A DNA stretch of 64,000 bases from Paenibacillus senegalensis JC66 (GCF_000285515.1 NZ_HE610957.1:1425731-1489730); one strand, 5' to 3'; positions 1 to 8,784 are shown, numbered from the stretch's first letter. Translations and numbers: made by a program. Notes: generated from the sequence alone by a model not told the origin.

Positions 1-16
1 ATTGAGGGAGGAGTGG

Positions 17-682
17 ATGATCTTGACGAAGATAAGAAGAAAGGAATTCCAGGTTGAAAATTCAGTGGAAATAGAGGCTTTTTTGCATGAAATGAGCTAT
101 GGCGTGCTAGGAACGGCTGATGCCGAGGAAGGCTGGCCCCGCCTTACCCCGTTAAATTATGTTTATACTAACGGCAAGCTGTATTTCCATGGCAGCCGAA
201 ACGGTCAAAAAATGCGGGATCTGGCGGCAAGCCGAAAGGTCACCTTTTGTATATCGAAGGAATATGCGATTATCCCTTCTTATTTCACCGACCCCATCAT
301 AGCCTGTCCGGCCACAGCCTACTTCAAGTCGCTCCTGATCTACGGCTATGCCGATGCAGTCACAGATCTTAAGGAAAAAGCCGAAGCGCTGGAGGCCCTG
401 ATGAAGAAGCTGCAGCCCGAAGGCGGATATAAACCGATTGATGAGCAGGATGAGCTCTATACTTCTAGGTTGAAGGGAGTCGCCGTCGTGGGGATTACAA
501 TCGATTCTTTAACGGCCAAATTCAAATTCGGGCTAAACCTCAAAGACAGCGAAAGGCAGCCAATTATTAACGGATTATTGAACCGCAGCTCCGAATGGGA
601 TGAAGAGACCGTTAGATTAATGGAGCTTTACTGCCCGGCACATCGAAAAACAGAGCCCTCCTCCCCGGATTCGGATAGATAA
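17..682 (+). CDS. Pyridoxamine 5'-phosphate oxidase-like flavin split-barrel protein
   Basis: About 221 residues. The N-terminal half reads as an FMN-binding split barrel of the NimA/PNPOx-like type: a strand ending YGVLGT, then RLTPLNYVY, GKLYFHG and a GQKMRDL helix, the usual order in small flavin proteins that act on nitroimidazoles or other small molecules. The substrate cannot be told from sequence. The ATG at 17 is chosen because a GGGAGGAG ribosome site lies just upstream; a TTG at 23 would give better spacing, and the frame is open to the window edge from 2. No operon partner is visible: the next gene has its own -10 box. Family confidence is good, function is open. Confidence 0.75.
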   Translation: MILTKIRRKEFQVENSVEIEAFLHEMSYGVLGTADAEEGWPRLTPLNYVYTNGKLYFHGSRNGQKMRDLAASRKVTFCISKEYAIIPSYFTDPIIACPATAYFKSLLIYGYADAVTDLKEKAEALEALMKKLQPEGGYKPIDEQDELYTSRLKGVAVVGITIDSLTAKFKFGLNLKDSERQPIINGLLNRSSEWDEETVRLMELYCPAHRKTEPSSPDSDR

Positions 683-776
683 TTTCAGCTTTTCATAGTA
701 ATTTGAAGAGACATCGCTGCGAGCGGCCGCTCTTGCAAAATCTGGATTTTCGGATGACTCTCTGTCCGTTAAATGT

Positions 777-782
777 TATAAT
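777..782 (+). promoter_or_regulatory. Putative -10 box for the aminotransferase gene
   Basis: Perfect TATAAT about 42 bp before the chosen start. The expected -35 position holds no convincing TTGACA-like hexamer, so the promoter call rests on the -10 alone. Confidence 0.35.
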
Positions 783-823
783 ATGGGCTAAAAAGCATGA
801 CTGACCATGGAAGGGTGGACCTA

Positions 824-2131
824 ATGAATGAACTGGCATTGCAATTAAACGAAACCATTCAACAAGAAGAGAAATCTGTGTACGAGATGCTTTCCGACCT
901 TGGAAGAAAGATATATTTTCCAAAAATCGGAATATTAAGCCAATCGGCCGAAGCGAAGGCCAAGGCCAATAAATATAACGCAACTATCGGCACAGCTCTG
1001 GAGAATGGGCAGCCGATGCATTTAAAAGTCATTCAGGACACACTGTCCGCATACTCCCCCAAGGATCTTTATGAATATGCCCCGCCTGCGGGCAAGCCTG
1101 AGCTGCGCAGTGCGTGGAGAAATAAAATGATAGAAGAAAATCCGAATTTGCAAGGCAAAAGCTTCAGCAATCCGATCGTGACGAACGCCCTGACCCATGG
1201 GCTTAGCATTGTCGCCGATTTGTTCGCAGACTCGGAGGACGCTGTCATTATTCCGGATAAGAACTGGGAGAATTACGAGCTCACCTTCGGGATTCGCCGC
1301 GGTGCAACTATCGTTCAGTATCCGCTTTATAATGACAACAATGAATTCAACGATGCCGGGCTCAAAGAAGCGATTCTTGCCCAAAAAGACCGGGGAAAGG
1401 CTATCGTTGTCCTCAACTTCCCTAACAATCCTACTGGTTATACACCCGGCCGTGCAGAGGTAGCCCGCATCGCTGAAGCCGTCAAAGCTGGCGCGGAAGC
1501 GGGAATCAAGGTTGTTGCCGTCACCGATGATGCTTACTACGGCTTGTTCTTTGACGATTCCATTACGGAGTCTATGTTTGGCCAGCTGTGTCATCTGCAT
1601 CCTAATGTACTGCCTATTAAAATTGACGGCGCGACTAAAGAAGAGTATGTATGGGGGTTTCGTGTAGGCTTTATCACCTACGGCCATACGAGCAGCGCCC
1701 TGCTTGATGCACTGGAGCAAAAAACACTCGGCATCATCCGGGCGACCATTTCCAGCGGTCCTCATCCTTCGCAGACCTTTGTTCTGCACGCGCTGCAGGC
1801 TCCTGAATTTGCTGCTCAAAAACAGGAGAAATATGAAATTATGAAAGGACGCGCCAATAAGGTTAAAAAGCTTCTCGACAGCGGCGCTTACGATGACGCC
1901 TGGGACTACTATCCGTTCAATTCCGGTTACTTTATGTGCCTCAAATTAAAAACCGTCGGAGCGGAAGAGCTTCGCAAGCATTTGCTGAACGAATATGGAA
2001 TAGGAACGATCGCCCTTGGCGATACAGACTTAAGAATCGCCTTCTCCTGTACCGAGGAGGAACAGATCGAAGACTTGTTCCAGCTTATCTACCAAGGGGT
2101 CAAGGACGTAGAGAAAGTGTCTGTCTCCTAG
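824..2131 (+). CDS. PLP-dependent class I/II aminotransferase
   Basis: About 435 residues, cytoplasmic, fold-type I. NFPNNPTGY lies near residue 202, VTDDAYYGLF near 245, and the probable PLP lysine is Lys272 in DGATKEEYVWGFRVGF, where the usual SxSK is replaced by GATK. The family transfers an amino group between an amino acid and a 2-oxo acid; an aromatic or aspartate-like substrate is possible but not shown. The ATG at 824 is preferred over 797 because AAGGGTGG precedes it at good spacing. The gene appears monocistronic, with its own -10 box and a hairpin plus T-run after the stop. Confidence 0.8.
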   Translation: MNELALQLNETIQQEEKSVYEMLSDLGRKIYFPKIGILSQSAEAKAKANKYNATIGTALENGQPMHLKVIQDTLSAYSPKDLYEYAPPAGKPELRSAWRNKMIEENPNLQGKSFSNPIVTNALTHGLSIVADLFADSEDAVIIPDKNWENYELTFGIRRGATIVQYPLYNDNNEFNDAGLKEAILAQKDRGKAIVVLNFPNNPTGYTPGRAEVARIAEAVKAGAEAGIKVVAVTDDAYYGLFFDDSITESMFGQLCHLHPNVLPIKIDGATKEEYVWGFRVGFITYGHTSSALLDALEQKTLGIIRATISSGPHPSQTFVLHALQAPEFAAQKQEKYEIMKGRANKVKKLLDSGAYDDAWDYYPFNSGYFMCLKLKTVGAEELRKHLLNEYGIGTIALGDTDLRIAFSCTEEEQIEDLFQLIYQGVKDVEKVSVS

Positions 2132-2157
2132 CTTGCTGCTAGAGCCCGGCGCATTGC

Positions 2158-2219
2158 AAAACTCCTTAAAGGATATGGGGAGCCTCTCCGGCTGCCGTTT
2201 TCCTGCGAGGAGTTTTTTT
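2158..2219 (+). terminator. Possible terminator after the aminotransferase
   Basis: AAAACTCCT pairs with AGGAGTTTT and is followed by a T-run. The roughly 40-nt loop is long and contains a second small GGAG/CTCC hairpin. The rest of the 296-bp gap shows nothing convincing. Confidence 0.4.
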
Positions 2220-2427
2220 CTTCTGAACGGTTCTACAATCCGTTTGAGAGACTACGGACAACATGGTAGACTAGAGAAGGCTGGATTTACCAATAGCGCT
2301 TTTGTTTTTTTGAGGTCGGCGCAACCGCTAAGCTTTATCCAGGAGGAGCTTGCTCTTTCGAATCATAAGAAAACGACAGGCAGACGTTAGTTAAGCGAAT
2401 ATAGCGTGAAAGGAATCGATAAGTATT

Positions 2428-4029
2428 ATGAAACGAAAAACGTTTATATGGGCTGCGCTTGCCATCGTTGCTGCAGCCATCGGCATCTTTGCGATTCAAC
2501 AGCTATCATCCGAATCTCCTTCATTGACACCCCCTGCGGCTCAGGAAACCGCCTCTCCTTCCCCTCCAGAAGAGACAAGCCCTTCCCCTACACCTGAGCC
2601 GATTGAGGAAGCTAGCTACGATATTGTGTTAATCGGCAGCGAGATGGAAGGAATGTATTTGGCCAGGGCAGCCAAGGACGAAGGGCTTGACGTGATCGTG
2701 CTGGACCCTCGCGATGGAGTTGGAGGACAGCTGCTGCAAGGCGAGATGCTCTTCCTCGATGAAACACGCGACGGCAGCGGCCGCCTGCTCGTTCAAGGCC
2801 GGGCCAAAGAATTGTTTGACGGCTTCCGGGCGGGCCGTATTCGCAAGCTGTCCGAATTTACGGAATACTATGAGCAGCGACTGGCCCAAGACATACCGAT
2901 TCATTCCGGTGTCCGCATTGAATCCGTGGAAACCGCTCCCGGCCTAGACGGAACGGAAGCGCTCGCCGCCATCGTATATGAAACGGCGGATGGCAGCAAA
3001 CAGCGGGTGACCGCCTCCTACTGGGTGGAGAATTCCGATTTTGGCGGATTGACCCAGCACCTGAATGTTGAACGGATGCCCGGGCTGGAAGGTTTTTTCG
3101 GAAGCCCGTATGACATCGAATACATGAGCTCCGGCATGATGATGAAGTTCAAGAATGTCGATTGGCAGCGGTTTAATGAGCATTTTAACAGTTTGTCCCG
3201 AGAAGAACGCAACCAGAGATACGGCTACGGCTCTGTCAACGAAAGCTATGCCATTGGGCTGCAAGGGATGACTAACCGCTATACGGCAACGAACGACAGG
3301 GTTTTCCTGCGTGGCTTGAACGCGGTCAATCAGCGTGACGGCGAAGTTATCATTAATGCTTTTCTGATCTATACGGTAGACCCTTCGGACGACGAGTCGA
3401 TCGCTGAAGCGATGGAGCTTGGTAAAGCGGAGATTCCGCTAATTCTGGAGCACTTTCGCGAGAATATCGTCGGCTGGGAAAATGCGGAGCTGAACGGGTT
3501 CCCGAGCTATTTGTACATCCGGGAGTTCGATCATTATGAAACGGATTACGTATTGCAGGTATCCGACCTGATGAGCGGCCGCATGTATTACGACAACGTC
3601 AGTATTGGCGGTTATCCTCTCGATTTGCAAGGCGTCTACCATCAGAAATGGGGAACCGAAATGGGCAGGCCGGATAAATATGGCATGCCGCTGCGCAGCT
3701 TCCTTCTCAAAGGCTACGAGAATGTCATTATGGCCGGCAAAAATGTCGGCAGCTCGGCTCTCGCATACGGCAGCGCAAGAATTCAGCCCAATACGGCTCT
3801 CGCCGCCGAAACAATTGGCATCATACTCGCGCAGATCGATGGTGAGAAGAAGCTGAGAGAGCTCGTGGAAGACGACTGGCCCGCTCTCCATGCTTATCTG
3901 GAAAGCGAGTATAACCTCAAACTGACCGGAGTGCAGGCTGAGAACCGCATTGCTGGATGGACCGAGGAAGAAATCCGGAAGCTGAATGCCGGGGAAATTA
4001 TTTACCCGTTGTACATTCGGCAAAGATAA
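2428..4029 (+). CDS. Membrane-anchored FAD-dependent oxidoreductase (FAD_oxidored family)
   Basis: 533 residues. An uncleaved signal or anchor (KRKTFIWAALAIVAAAIGIF) is followed by a Pro/Ser/Thr-rich linker to about residue 60, so the enzyme probably sits outside the membrane. The Rossmann region starts near 64: DIVLIGSEMEG, then DVIVLDPRDGVGGQL. The GxGxxG loop is degenerate (G-S-E-M-E-G). A C-terminal GKNVGSSALAYGSARIQP segment matches the FAD-binding end of this family. Substrate unknown. AAAGGA lies 12-13 bp before ATG, rather far. A strong terminator follows, so the gene is separate from the transporter operon. Confidence 0.7.
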   Translation: MKRKTFIWAALAIVAAAIGIFAIQQLSSESPSLTPPAAQETASPSPPEETSPSPTPEPIEEASYDIVLIGSEMEGMYLARAAKDEGLDVIVLDPRDGVGGQLLQGEMLFLDETRDGSGRLLVQGRAKELFDGFRAGRIRKLSEFTEYYEQRLAQDIPIHSGVRIESVETAPGLDGTEALAAIVYETADGSKQRVTASYWVENSDFGGLTQHLNVERMPGLEGFFGSPYDIEYMSSGMMMKFKNVDWQRFNEHFNSLSREERNQRYGYGSVNESYAIGLQGMTNRYTATNDRVFLRGLNAVNQRDGEVIINAFLIYTVDPSDDESIAEAMELGKAEIPLILEHFRENIVGWENAELNGFPSYLYIREFDHYETDYVLQVSDLMSGRMYYDNVSIGGYPLDLQGVYHQKWGTEMGRPDKYGMPLRSFLLKGYENVIMAGKNVGSSALAYGSARIQPNTALAAETIGIILAQIDGEKKLRELVEDDWPALHAYLESEYNLKLTGVQAENRIAGWTEEEIRKLNAGEIIYPLYIRQR

Positions 4030-4034
4030 CTAGC

Positions 4035-4075
4035 AAAGCCCAGGCAGCGGGCGTGGATACCGCCGTCTGGGCTTT
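4035..4075 (+). terminator. Rho-independent terminator
   Basis: AAAGCCCAG and CTGGGCTTT form a 9-bp outer stem with further GCGG/CCGC pairing inside, just after the FAD oxidoreductase stop. Confidence 0.75.
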
Positions 4076-4220
4076 CTTGGCTTTCTCGTCGTTTCACATG
4101 TTATTTCTTAAGAAAATATTTAAAAATATTTCCAGTTTCTTTAAGCTTTACAAGGTATGATTGAACTGTTATGGCCTTTTGGACAAGGCCTGCCAAAAAA
4201 CTAGAGATTGGAGGACGCCA

Positions 4221-4919
4221 GTGCTTCAAGTCAAACAATTATCCCATGTATTCAAGAACGGGGAAGAGCTTACTCCCGTGCTGAAGGACATTTCTTTTGA
4301 GGTGAAGAAAGGGGAAATTGTCGCTTTGCTCGGAAGCTCCGGCTCCGGGAAATCGACAATGCTGAATTTGATGGCCGGATTGATGAAGCCAACAGAAGGA
4401 TCGGTATGGATTCATGGACAGGCGGTCAGTGAGATGAATGAAAACCAGCTGGCGGAATTTCGGCGGACCCATATTGGGTTCATCTTCCAGTCCTATGAGC
4501 TGATCCCCCACCTCACAATCATGGAAAACGTAGAACTGCCCTTAGTTTTCCAAGGAATCTCGCGCAGGGAAAGAAGAGAGCGCGCACGCACACTTTTGGA
4601 GCAAGTTGGCTTGGGAGATAAAACTGCTCTCTTCCCCTCGCAGTTATCAGGCGGCCAGCAGCAGCGTGTAGCCATCTCCCGCTCGCTCGTTACCCATCCT
4701 CATATTGTGTTTGCCGATGAACCGACCGGTAATCTCGATACAAGCACAGAGGAGGAAATTTTGAAGCTGCTGCTCGATTTAAATCGCTCGCTGGCTATCA
4801 CCTTTGTCATTGTAACTCACGAGCATGAAGTAGCCGCCCGTACTGACCGGATTATTCAGCTGCGAGACGGATGTCTGGTCGAAGACGCCTCTCAAGACAA
4901 GGTAGGTGCTGCCGGATGA
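4221..4919 (+). CDS. ABC transporter ATP-binding protein, LolD/MacB type
   Basis: About 232 residues, cytoplasmic ATPase of an export or mechanotransmission ABC system. Walker A is GSSGSGKST, the Q-loop is FIFQSYELIPHLT, the signature is LSGGQQQR, Walker B is HIVFADEPTGNLD and the H-loop is VTHEHE; together with the length this is the MacB/LolD subfamily. The GTG at 4221 is chosen because GGAGG lies 6 bp upstream; the longer frame from 4161 adds an atypical N-terminus. The stop overlaps the permease start (ATGA), so the two are translationally coupled. Cargo (peptide, antibiotic or lipoprotein) cannot be told. Confidence 0.88.
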   Translation: MLQVKQLSHVFKNGEELTPVLKDISFEVKKGEIVALLGSSGSGKSTMLNLMAGLMKPTEGSVWIHGQAVSEMNENQLAEFRRTHIGFIFQSYELIPHLTIMENVELPLVFQGISRRERRERARTLLEQVGLGDKTALFPSQLSGGQQQRVAISRSLVTHPHIVFADEPTGNLDTSTEEEILKLLLDLNRSLAITFVIVTHEHEVAARTDRIIQLRDGCLVEDASQDKVGAAG

Positions 4920-6280
4920 AGCTAGGCGATTATTGGCGGATGGCCTGGGACCAGCTAAAACGGCGCAAAGTCGTAACGGCTATGTGCGCTATGGGCATTG
5001 CCATTGGTTCGGCCTCTATTATAGTAGCTCTCGCTTTCGGGGAATCGGTTACTCATTATACCCAGCAGCAGATGAGCTACTATTTGAAAGCAGATGAAAT
5101 GACCGTAGTCAGCGGTACGAACCGGGGGCCGGGCCCTACCCGTCAGATAGATGAATCCGAGGACGTATCGGTCTATGCGATTACCGAAGCTAAGCTGGAT
5201 TTAATTCGCGGACTTCCCCATGTTCTGGCTGCAGCCTCGTACAGGAATGTCGGCTACCATTGGTTCCAGATTGATGGCACGAAGCGCGGGCAGCTTGAAC
5301 TAATCGCCACCGAGCTGGATACATTGCAAGCTCTCGGCATGGAATTCCAGCAGGGCGAGGCCGCAGATATAGACAATGCTATTATTCTTAATTATGGAGC
5401 GGCATACGGTCTTGTGGATGAAGAAAGCCTGCAGCAAAGCAGTTCCTCCAACGTCATGATGCCGGATTTGTACTCCAATAGCATTGCCTATCCCGTATAT
5501 CAGAAGCAAATCTTGCTGCAAATAGATATCCCCGGACGGGATAATGCCGATCCGCTGGAAATTCCTGTTCGTGTCATTGGAGTTTTAAAAGAACCGGAAG
5601 GCGCTATGCCTTATATGGTATATAACAGCAAGCAAGGATACATATCTCCTGAGTTAGGCTTGAGGATTTCGGAGGAGCTGGCTAACCTCACAACAGATGA
5701 GAACAGCGGAGGCCAGCCTTCTTACGAAATTAACGAAATAAAGGTGAAGGCCGAAGACGCGGAATATATTCCTCAGCTGGAACAATGGATTGGCCAATTG
5801 AGACTGACCGCTTACAGCAATCTGGATCAGATCAAACAGATGGAAGGCGAGTTCGCGATTGTTCGGATTTTGCTGGGCGGAGCCGGCCTGTTTGTACTCC
5901 TCATCGCTTCTCTCTCCATTGTTGTTGCGATGACCATGTCAACTTACCAGAGGCGGCGCCAGATCGGGATCATGAAAGTGCTCGGCGCCAATCTAAGGCA
6001 GATCCGCAATATGTTTATTGTTGAGTCTACCTTGCTTGGTTTGTTAGGCGGACTGGTCGGTGTCCTGCTCTCCTATTGGGTAATATGGGGCATTAATATT
6101 TTGATCGTTCAGCTAAGCGACTCTCCTCCAGGCGGGTCAAACCCCGAAGTTTTGTTCATCAGCCTCTGGATTATACCGATCGGTTTAATGTTCGCGGCCT
6201 TAACCGGTATTTTTTCAGGAATTTATCCCGCCCTCAAAGCGGCAAAAACCGATGCGCTGACAGCTATTAAAAGAGAATAG
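4916..6280 (+). CDS. MacB/FtsX-type ABC transporter permease
   Basis: About 454 residues. One N-terminal membrane helix (near residues 20-42, VTAMCAMGIAIGSASIIVAL), a large extracytoplasmic domain of about 270 residues, then three C-terminal helices typical of the FtsX fold (GAGLFVLLIASLSIVVAMTM, LLGLLGGLVGVLL, IPIGLMFAALTGIF), ending YPALKAAKTDALTAIKRE. The start overlaps the ATPase stop by 4 bp. Together with the ATPase and the following adaptor it makes a MacAB-like set. The periplasmic-type domain in a Gram-positive faces the wall space, so it probably senses or ejects a cell-envelope compound. Confidence 0.85.
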   Translation: MKLGDYWRMAWDQLKRRKVVTAMCAMGIAIGSASIIVALAFGESVTHYTQQQMSYYLKADEMTVVSGTNRGPGPTRQIDESEDVSVYAITEAKLDLIRGLPHVLAAASYRNVGYHWFQIDGTKRGQLELIATELDTLQALGMEFQQGEAADIDNAIILNYGAAYGLVDEESLQQSSSSNVMMPDLYSNSIAYPVYQKQILLQIDIPGRDNADPLEIPVRVIGVLKEPEGAMPYMVYNSKQGYISPELGLRISEELANLTTDENSGGQPSYEINEIKVKAEDAEYIPQLEQWIGQLRLTAYSNLDQIKQMEGEFAIVRILLGGAGLFVLLIASLSIVVAMTMSTYQRRRQIGIMKVLGANLRQIRNMFIVESTLLGLLGGLVGVLLSYWVIWGINILIVQLSDSPPGGSNPEVLFISLWIIPIGLMFAALTGIFSGIYPALKAAKTDALTAIKRE

Positions 6281-6360
6281 CAAGACGCAGCGGAAGGTAA
6301 TAGCTGTACCAACTACGTTTCAAGCATAGCTGTGTTAAATGAAAGGAGCAGGCAGGCCAT

Positions 6361-7452
6361 ATGAAAAAAAGAAGCCGGTGGATCAGCCTAATCGCCGCCG
6401 TTCTGATTATAGGTATTTCCGTGTTTCTCTATAAACAAAGCAGCTCACCGAAGCTGGCACCCGCCGGTTCCATGGAGCCGTCCTATCTCGAAATTCCGGT
6501 AACACGGGAAAACTTATCCCGCTCTGTAGAAATTCGCGGGAAATCCTCGTATGTTAAAGAAACGGAAATCTACTCCCCCTTTTCCTCCAAGGTAAAGGAA
6601 TGGAAGGTAACGGATGGCCAAGAGGTAGAAGCAGGCACTGTGCTTTTCGAGCTGGATGTCACGGATGTGCATAAGCAGTTGGAGCTTCATCAGCTTAATT
6701 TACGCCGGGGGGAATTGGAAAAAGAACTGCGGGAGGCGCCCCGGCAGATTACTCCTGAGGAGGATATTGCCCTGGGTCTCACAGAAGAAGAGTCCAGGCA
6801 GCAATATTTGGATAGAGAGACCCGCAAGCTCCAAGACCAGCTGCAGGCGGAGCTCGATAAGCTGCAGGCCAAGCTCGATCAAGCCCAAATCCAGGAAAGC
6901 GAAAATAAGCTCGCTCAAGCGGTAGTAACGGCGCCGGAGAAAGGGATTTTCCTGTTCACCGGCACCTCGCCCCCGCAAGTGATCAGCGAGAATGAACCGG
7001 TAGGCAAAATCGTTGACATCTCACAGCTGGAAATGATCAGTACGGTTGGCGAACACGATGTTTTTCAAGTACAGCCAGGCATGGATGTGGAGGTTAAAAT
7101 AAATGCCCTGCGAAATACAAAAATTAAAGGAACCGTAACCTCCGTCTCCAAATTTGCCAAGCAGGGTTCGGGCAGCTCAGTCAGCTCCCAGTTTGAAATC
7201 ATCATTGCCCTGGAGCCCCATGAACAGCTGATCGCCGGACTAAGCCTCACCGGAGAAATTGTGACGGAGGTTAAGGATCAGGCACTCGCCCTTCCTTCCC
7301 TGGCCATTTATAGGGAGCAAGGAGAGGCTTACGTTCTAGTAAAGCAAGGGGAGCAGATCGAACGCAGAGCGGTGCAGCTTGGCATGGAAACCTCTGAACA
7401 TACTGAAATTGTGAGTGGTCTAGAGGAAGGCGACATCGTCGTACTGCAATAG
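6361..7452 (+). CDS. HlyD/MacA-type efflux adaptor subunit
   Basis: 363 residues. One membrane helix near residues 7-24 anchors the protein; a biotinyl-lipoyl-like half motif (PFSSKVKEWKVTDGQEVEAGTVLFELD) follows, then a charged coiled-coil hairpin around residues 105-180 rich in Lys, Glu and Gln, the second lipoyl half, and beta-barrel/MP domains (GMDVEVKINAL). In the family the adaptor joins the permease to outside partners; with no outer membrane here it probably caps or loads the permease. It lies 80 bp after the permease on the same strand, and AAAGGAG lies about 13 bp before ATG. MacA-like genes usually precede MacB; here the order is reversed. Confidence 0.8.
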   Translation: MKKRSRWISLIAAVLIIGISVFLYKQSSSPKLAPAGSMEPSYLEIPVTRENLSRSVEIRGKSSYVKETEIYSPFSSKVKEWKVTDGQEVEAGTVLFELDVTDVHKQLELHQLNLRRGELEKELREAPRQITPEEDIALGLTEEESRQQYLDRETRKLQDQLQAELDKLQAKLDQAQIQESENKLAQAVVTAPEKGIFLFTGTSPPQVISENEPVGKIVDISQLEMISTVGEHDVFQVQPGMDVEVKINALRNTKIKGTVTSVSKFAKQGSGSSVSSQFEIIIALEPHEQLIAGLSLTGEIVTEVKDQALALPSLAIYREQGEAYVLVKQGEQIERRAVQLGMETSEHTEIVSGLEEGDIVVLQ

Positions 7453-7460
7453 TGTCGTAC

Positions 7461-7556
7461 AACTGTCTTGCAGCTGTCTTGCAGTTGATTGCTGCTGTCT
7501 CACTGCTATCTCGCTGCCGTCTCTCTGCTGTCGCACACTGTCTTGCAGCTGTTTTG
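7461..7556 (+). repeat. Degenerate CTGTCTTGCAG tandem repeats after the adaptor gene
   Basis: Units of 11-14 bp based on CTGTCTTGCAG recur from just after the stop, with ACTGTCTTGCAGCTGT present twice (near 7462 and 7540). GTCGTAC occurs both in the last codons of the gene and just after the stop, so the array may have grown from the gene end. Confidence 0.55.
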
Positions 7557-7652
7557 CAACCCATTCCTCGCCAGTCTCCGCATTCAGCTAAAGGATAATT
7601 GGATTTCCTCTCTACGCGTCTATGTAACGCACAGGAATAAACGGCGAGTTTC

Positions 7653-7698
7653 AAAAAAGCGCAAGTTCCGGAGAACGACCGGGAACTTGCGCTTTTTT
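7653..7698 (+). terminator. Strong Rho-independent terminator (bidirectional shape)
   Basis: A 17-bp arm AAAAAAGCGCAAGTTCC pairs with GGAACTTGCGCTTTTTT around an approximately 12-nt loop, with T-runs on both strands. It ends the transporter operon. Confidence 0.85.
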
Positions 7699-7879
7699 CG
7701 GCATTAAGCTAACAAAGCATTAAAGGAGATACTGTGCGCCAAAGGCTAATGCTGCAGAGCAATATTTGAATTTATTATTTCATCAGCATACAGATTATAA
7801 CATTCGAGGACGCCATCAATGTAATTATAAATGATAGTGATATCGAACGTTAACGCCCGACATCACGCGATACATTGCA

Positions 7880-7975
7880 TTAGGCTCCGTGCGCCTTCTC
7901 GAGCGAGTCATCGTGCTGGAGCCGCGCAGCTTCTCGAGTATCATCGCGCTGGGTACGCGCAGCTTTCTTTTATGA
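7880..7975. repeat. Degenerate 31-bp repeat, about three copies
   Basis: Units share TCATCGYGCTGG, CGCGCAGCTT and CTCGAG blocks. They lie in the 700-bp spacer before the TetR gene; no coding signal was found there. Confidence 0.45.
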
Positions 7976-8010
7976 ACGATTTTTTTACCGAAATGGGAAA
8001 CGTGTTGCAG

Positions 8011-8038
8011 TTGACACATGGAAGAGCTAAAATATAAC
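8011..8038 (+). promoter_or_regulatory. Promoter of the TetR-HXXEE operon
   Basis: Perfect -35 TTGACA at 8011-8016 and -10-like TATAAC at 8033-8038, spacer 16 bp. The -10 lies inside the palindrome at 8034-8057, so binding there would block RNA polymerase. Confidence 0.6.
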
Positions 8039-8057
8039 TAACTAATTAGTTAGTTAT
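8034..8057. promoter_or_regulatory. Perfect 24-bp palindrome, probable TetR operator
   Basis: Half-site ATAACTAACTAA is followed directly by its exact reverse complement. Perfect symmetry, overlap with the -10 box, and a TetR gene directly downstream make autoregulation the simplest reading. Inferred, not shown. Confidence 0.7.
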
Positions 8058-8158
8058 GAAGCATTAATGACGAAGTGTAGCCACCAAGCGTTAGCCACTA
8101 AACGTTAATTACAAAGTGTTAGCCACCAAGCGTTAATGACGAAGTGTTAGTTATGAAG
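8058..8158 (+). repeat. Seven 14-bp tandem repeats in the TetR gene leader
   Basis: Consensus close to NAAGYGTTARYSAC, repeated about seven times between operator and start codon. The first and last units contain GTTAGTTATGAAG, shared with the right operator half. 14 bp is not a multiple of three and no reading frame runs through. The array lies in the untranslated leader. Confidence 0.7.
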
Positions 8159-8169
8159 GGATGAATAAC

Positions 8170-8784
8170 ATGCCTAAAACCAAAGGAGAAAGAAGCCGGG
8201 ATAAGCTGCTGGCTTCCGCTGAAGAGCTGTTTGCCGAGAAAGGTTACCACGGGACAACTGTAAGCCAAATCGTGTCCTATGCTGGAATGACACAGGCCGC
8301 ATTTTACCTTTATTTTAAAAGCAAAGAAGACCTTCTTGCGGAGATGCTGCAGCATTTTGAAAAGAGGCTTGAGCTCTATACGAATACAGGCATTAAAGTT
8401 AGAGAAGTGTCTGCCGGGGAGATTGAGGAGTTTTTAGCCCATTCCTATACCGGACTGTTCAAGCTATTCGGCGAGAATGCCCACCTGACGAAGATTGTAT
8501 TGCAGGAAACGGAGCAAAGCGAACGTCTGCGCGGCAGCATTGTCTCGCAAATTGTCGGCAACATGCGAATCAATCAGGCTGCCGGCCTGATTAGACCCGA
8601 TCTGGACCCCGAGCTAATGGCGGAGGCGGCAGTCGCTGCAATAGAACAGCTGGTATACCGTTTTGGCATTACTGGCGAGCGGTCGGCTGAGGAACTAGGC
8701 AGGGAGCTTGCCAAGCTGCTATGCCACGGACTTCTGGCTAAAGGAGGACGGCAGTATGCTGCTGAACATGATCACGACGCTTAA
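8170..8784 (+). CDS. TetR/AcrR family transcriptional regulator
   Basis: About 204 residues. The N-terminal helix-turn-helix reads RDKLLASAEELFAEKGYHGTTVSQIVSYAGMTQAAFYLYFKSKEDLL, the TetR signature; the remaining 150 residues are the helical ligand-binding and dimer domain. The second ATG (8170) is preferred over 8161: GAAGGG sits 9 bp upstream of it but touches the first. The gene follows its own candidate operator and overlaps the next gene by 29 bp, so repressor and HXXEE protein are probably co-expressed and derepressed by an unknown ligand. Confidence 0.88.
   Translation: MPKTKGERSRDKLLASAEELFAEKGYHGTTVSQIVSYAGMTQAAFYLYFKSKEDLLAEMLQHFEKRLELYTNTGIKVREVSAGEIEEFLAHSYTGLFKLFGENAHLTKIVLQETEQSERLRGSIVSQIVGNMRINQAAGLIRPDLDPELMAEAAVAAIEQLVYRFGITGERSAEELGRELAKLLCHGLLAKGGRQYAAEHDHDA

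Noticed and set aside
1022-1819. 265-codon minus-strand open frame
   Set aside because: Shadow of the aminotransferase gene.
7831-8037. 68-codon plus-strand open frame
   Set aside because: Runs through 31-bp repeats and the tetR promoter; no ribosome site.
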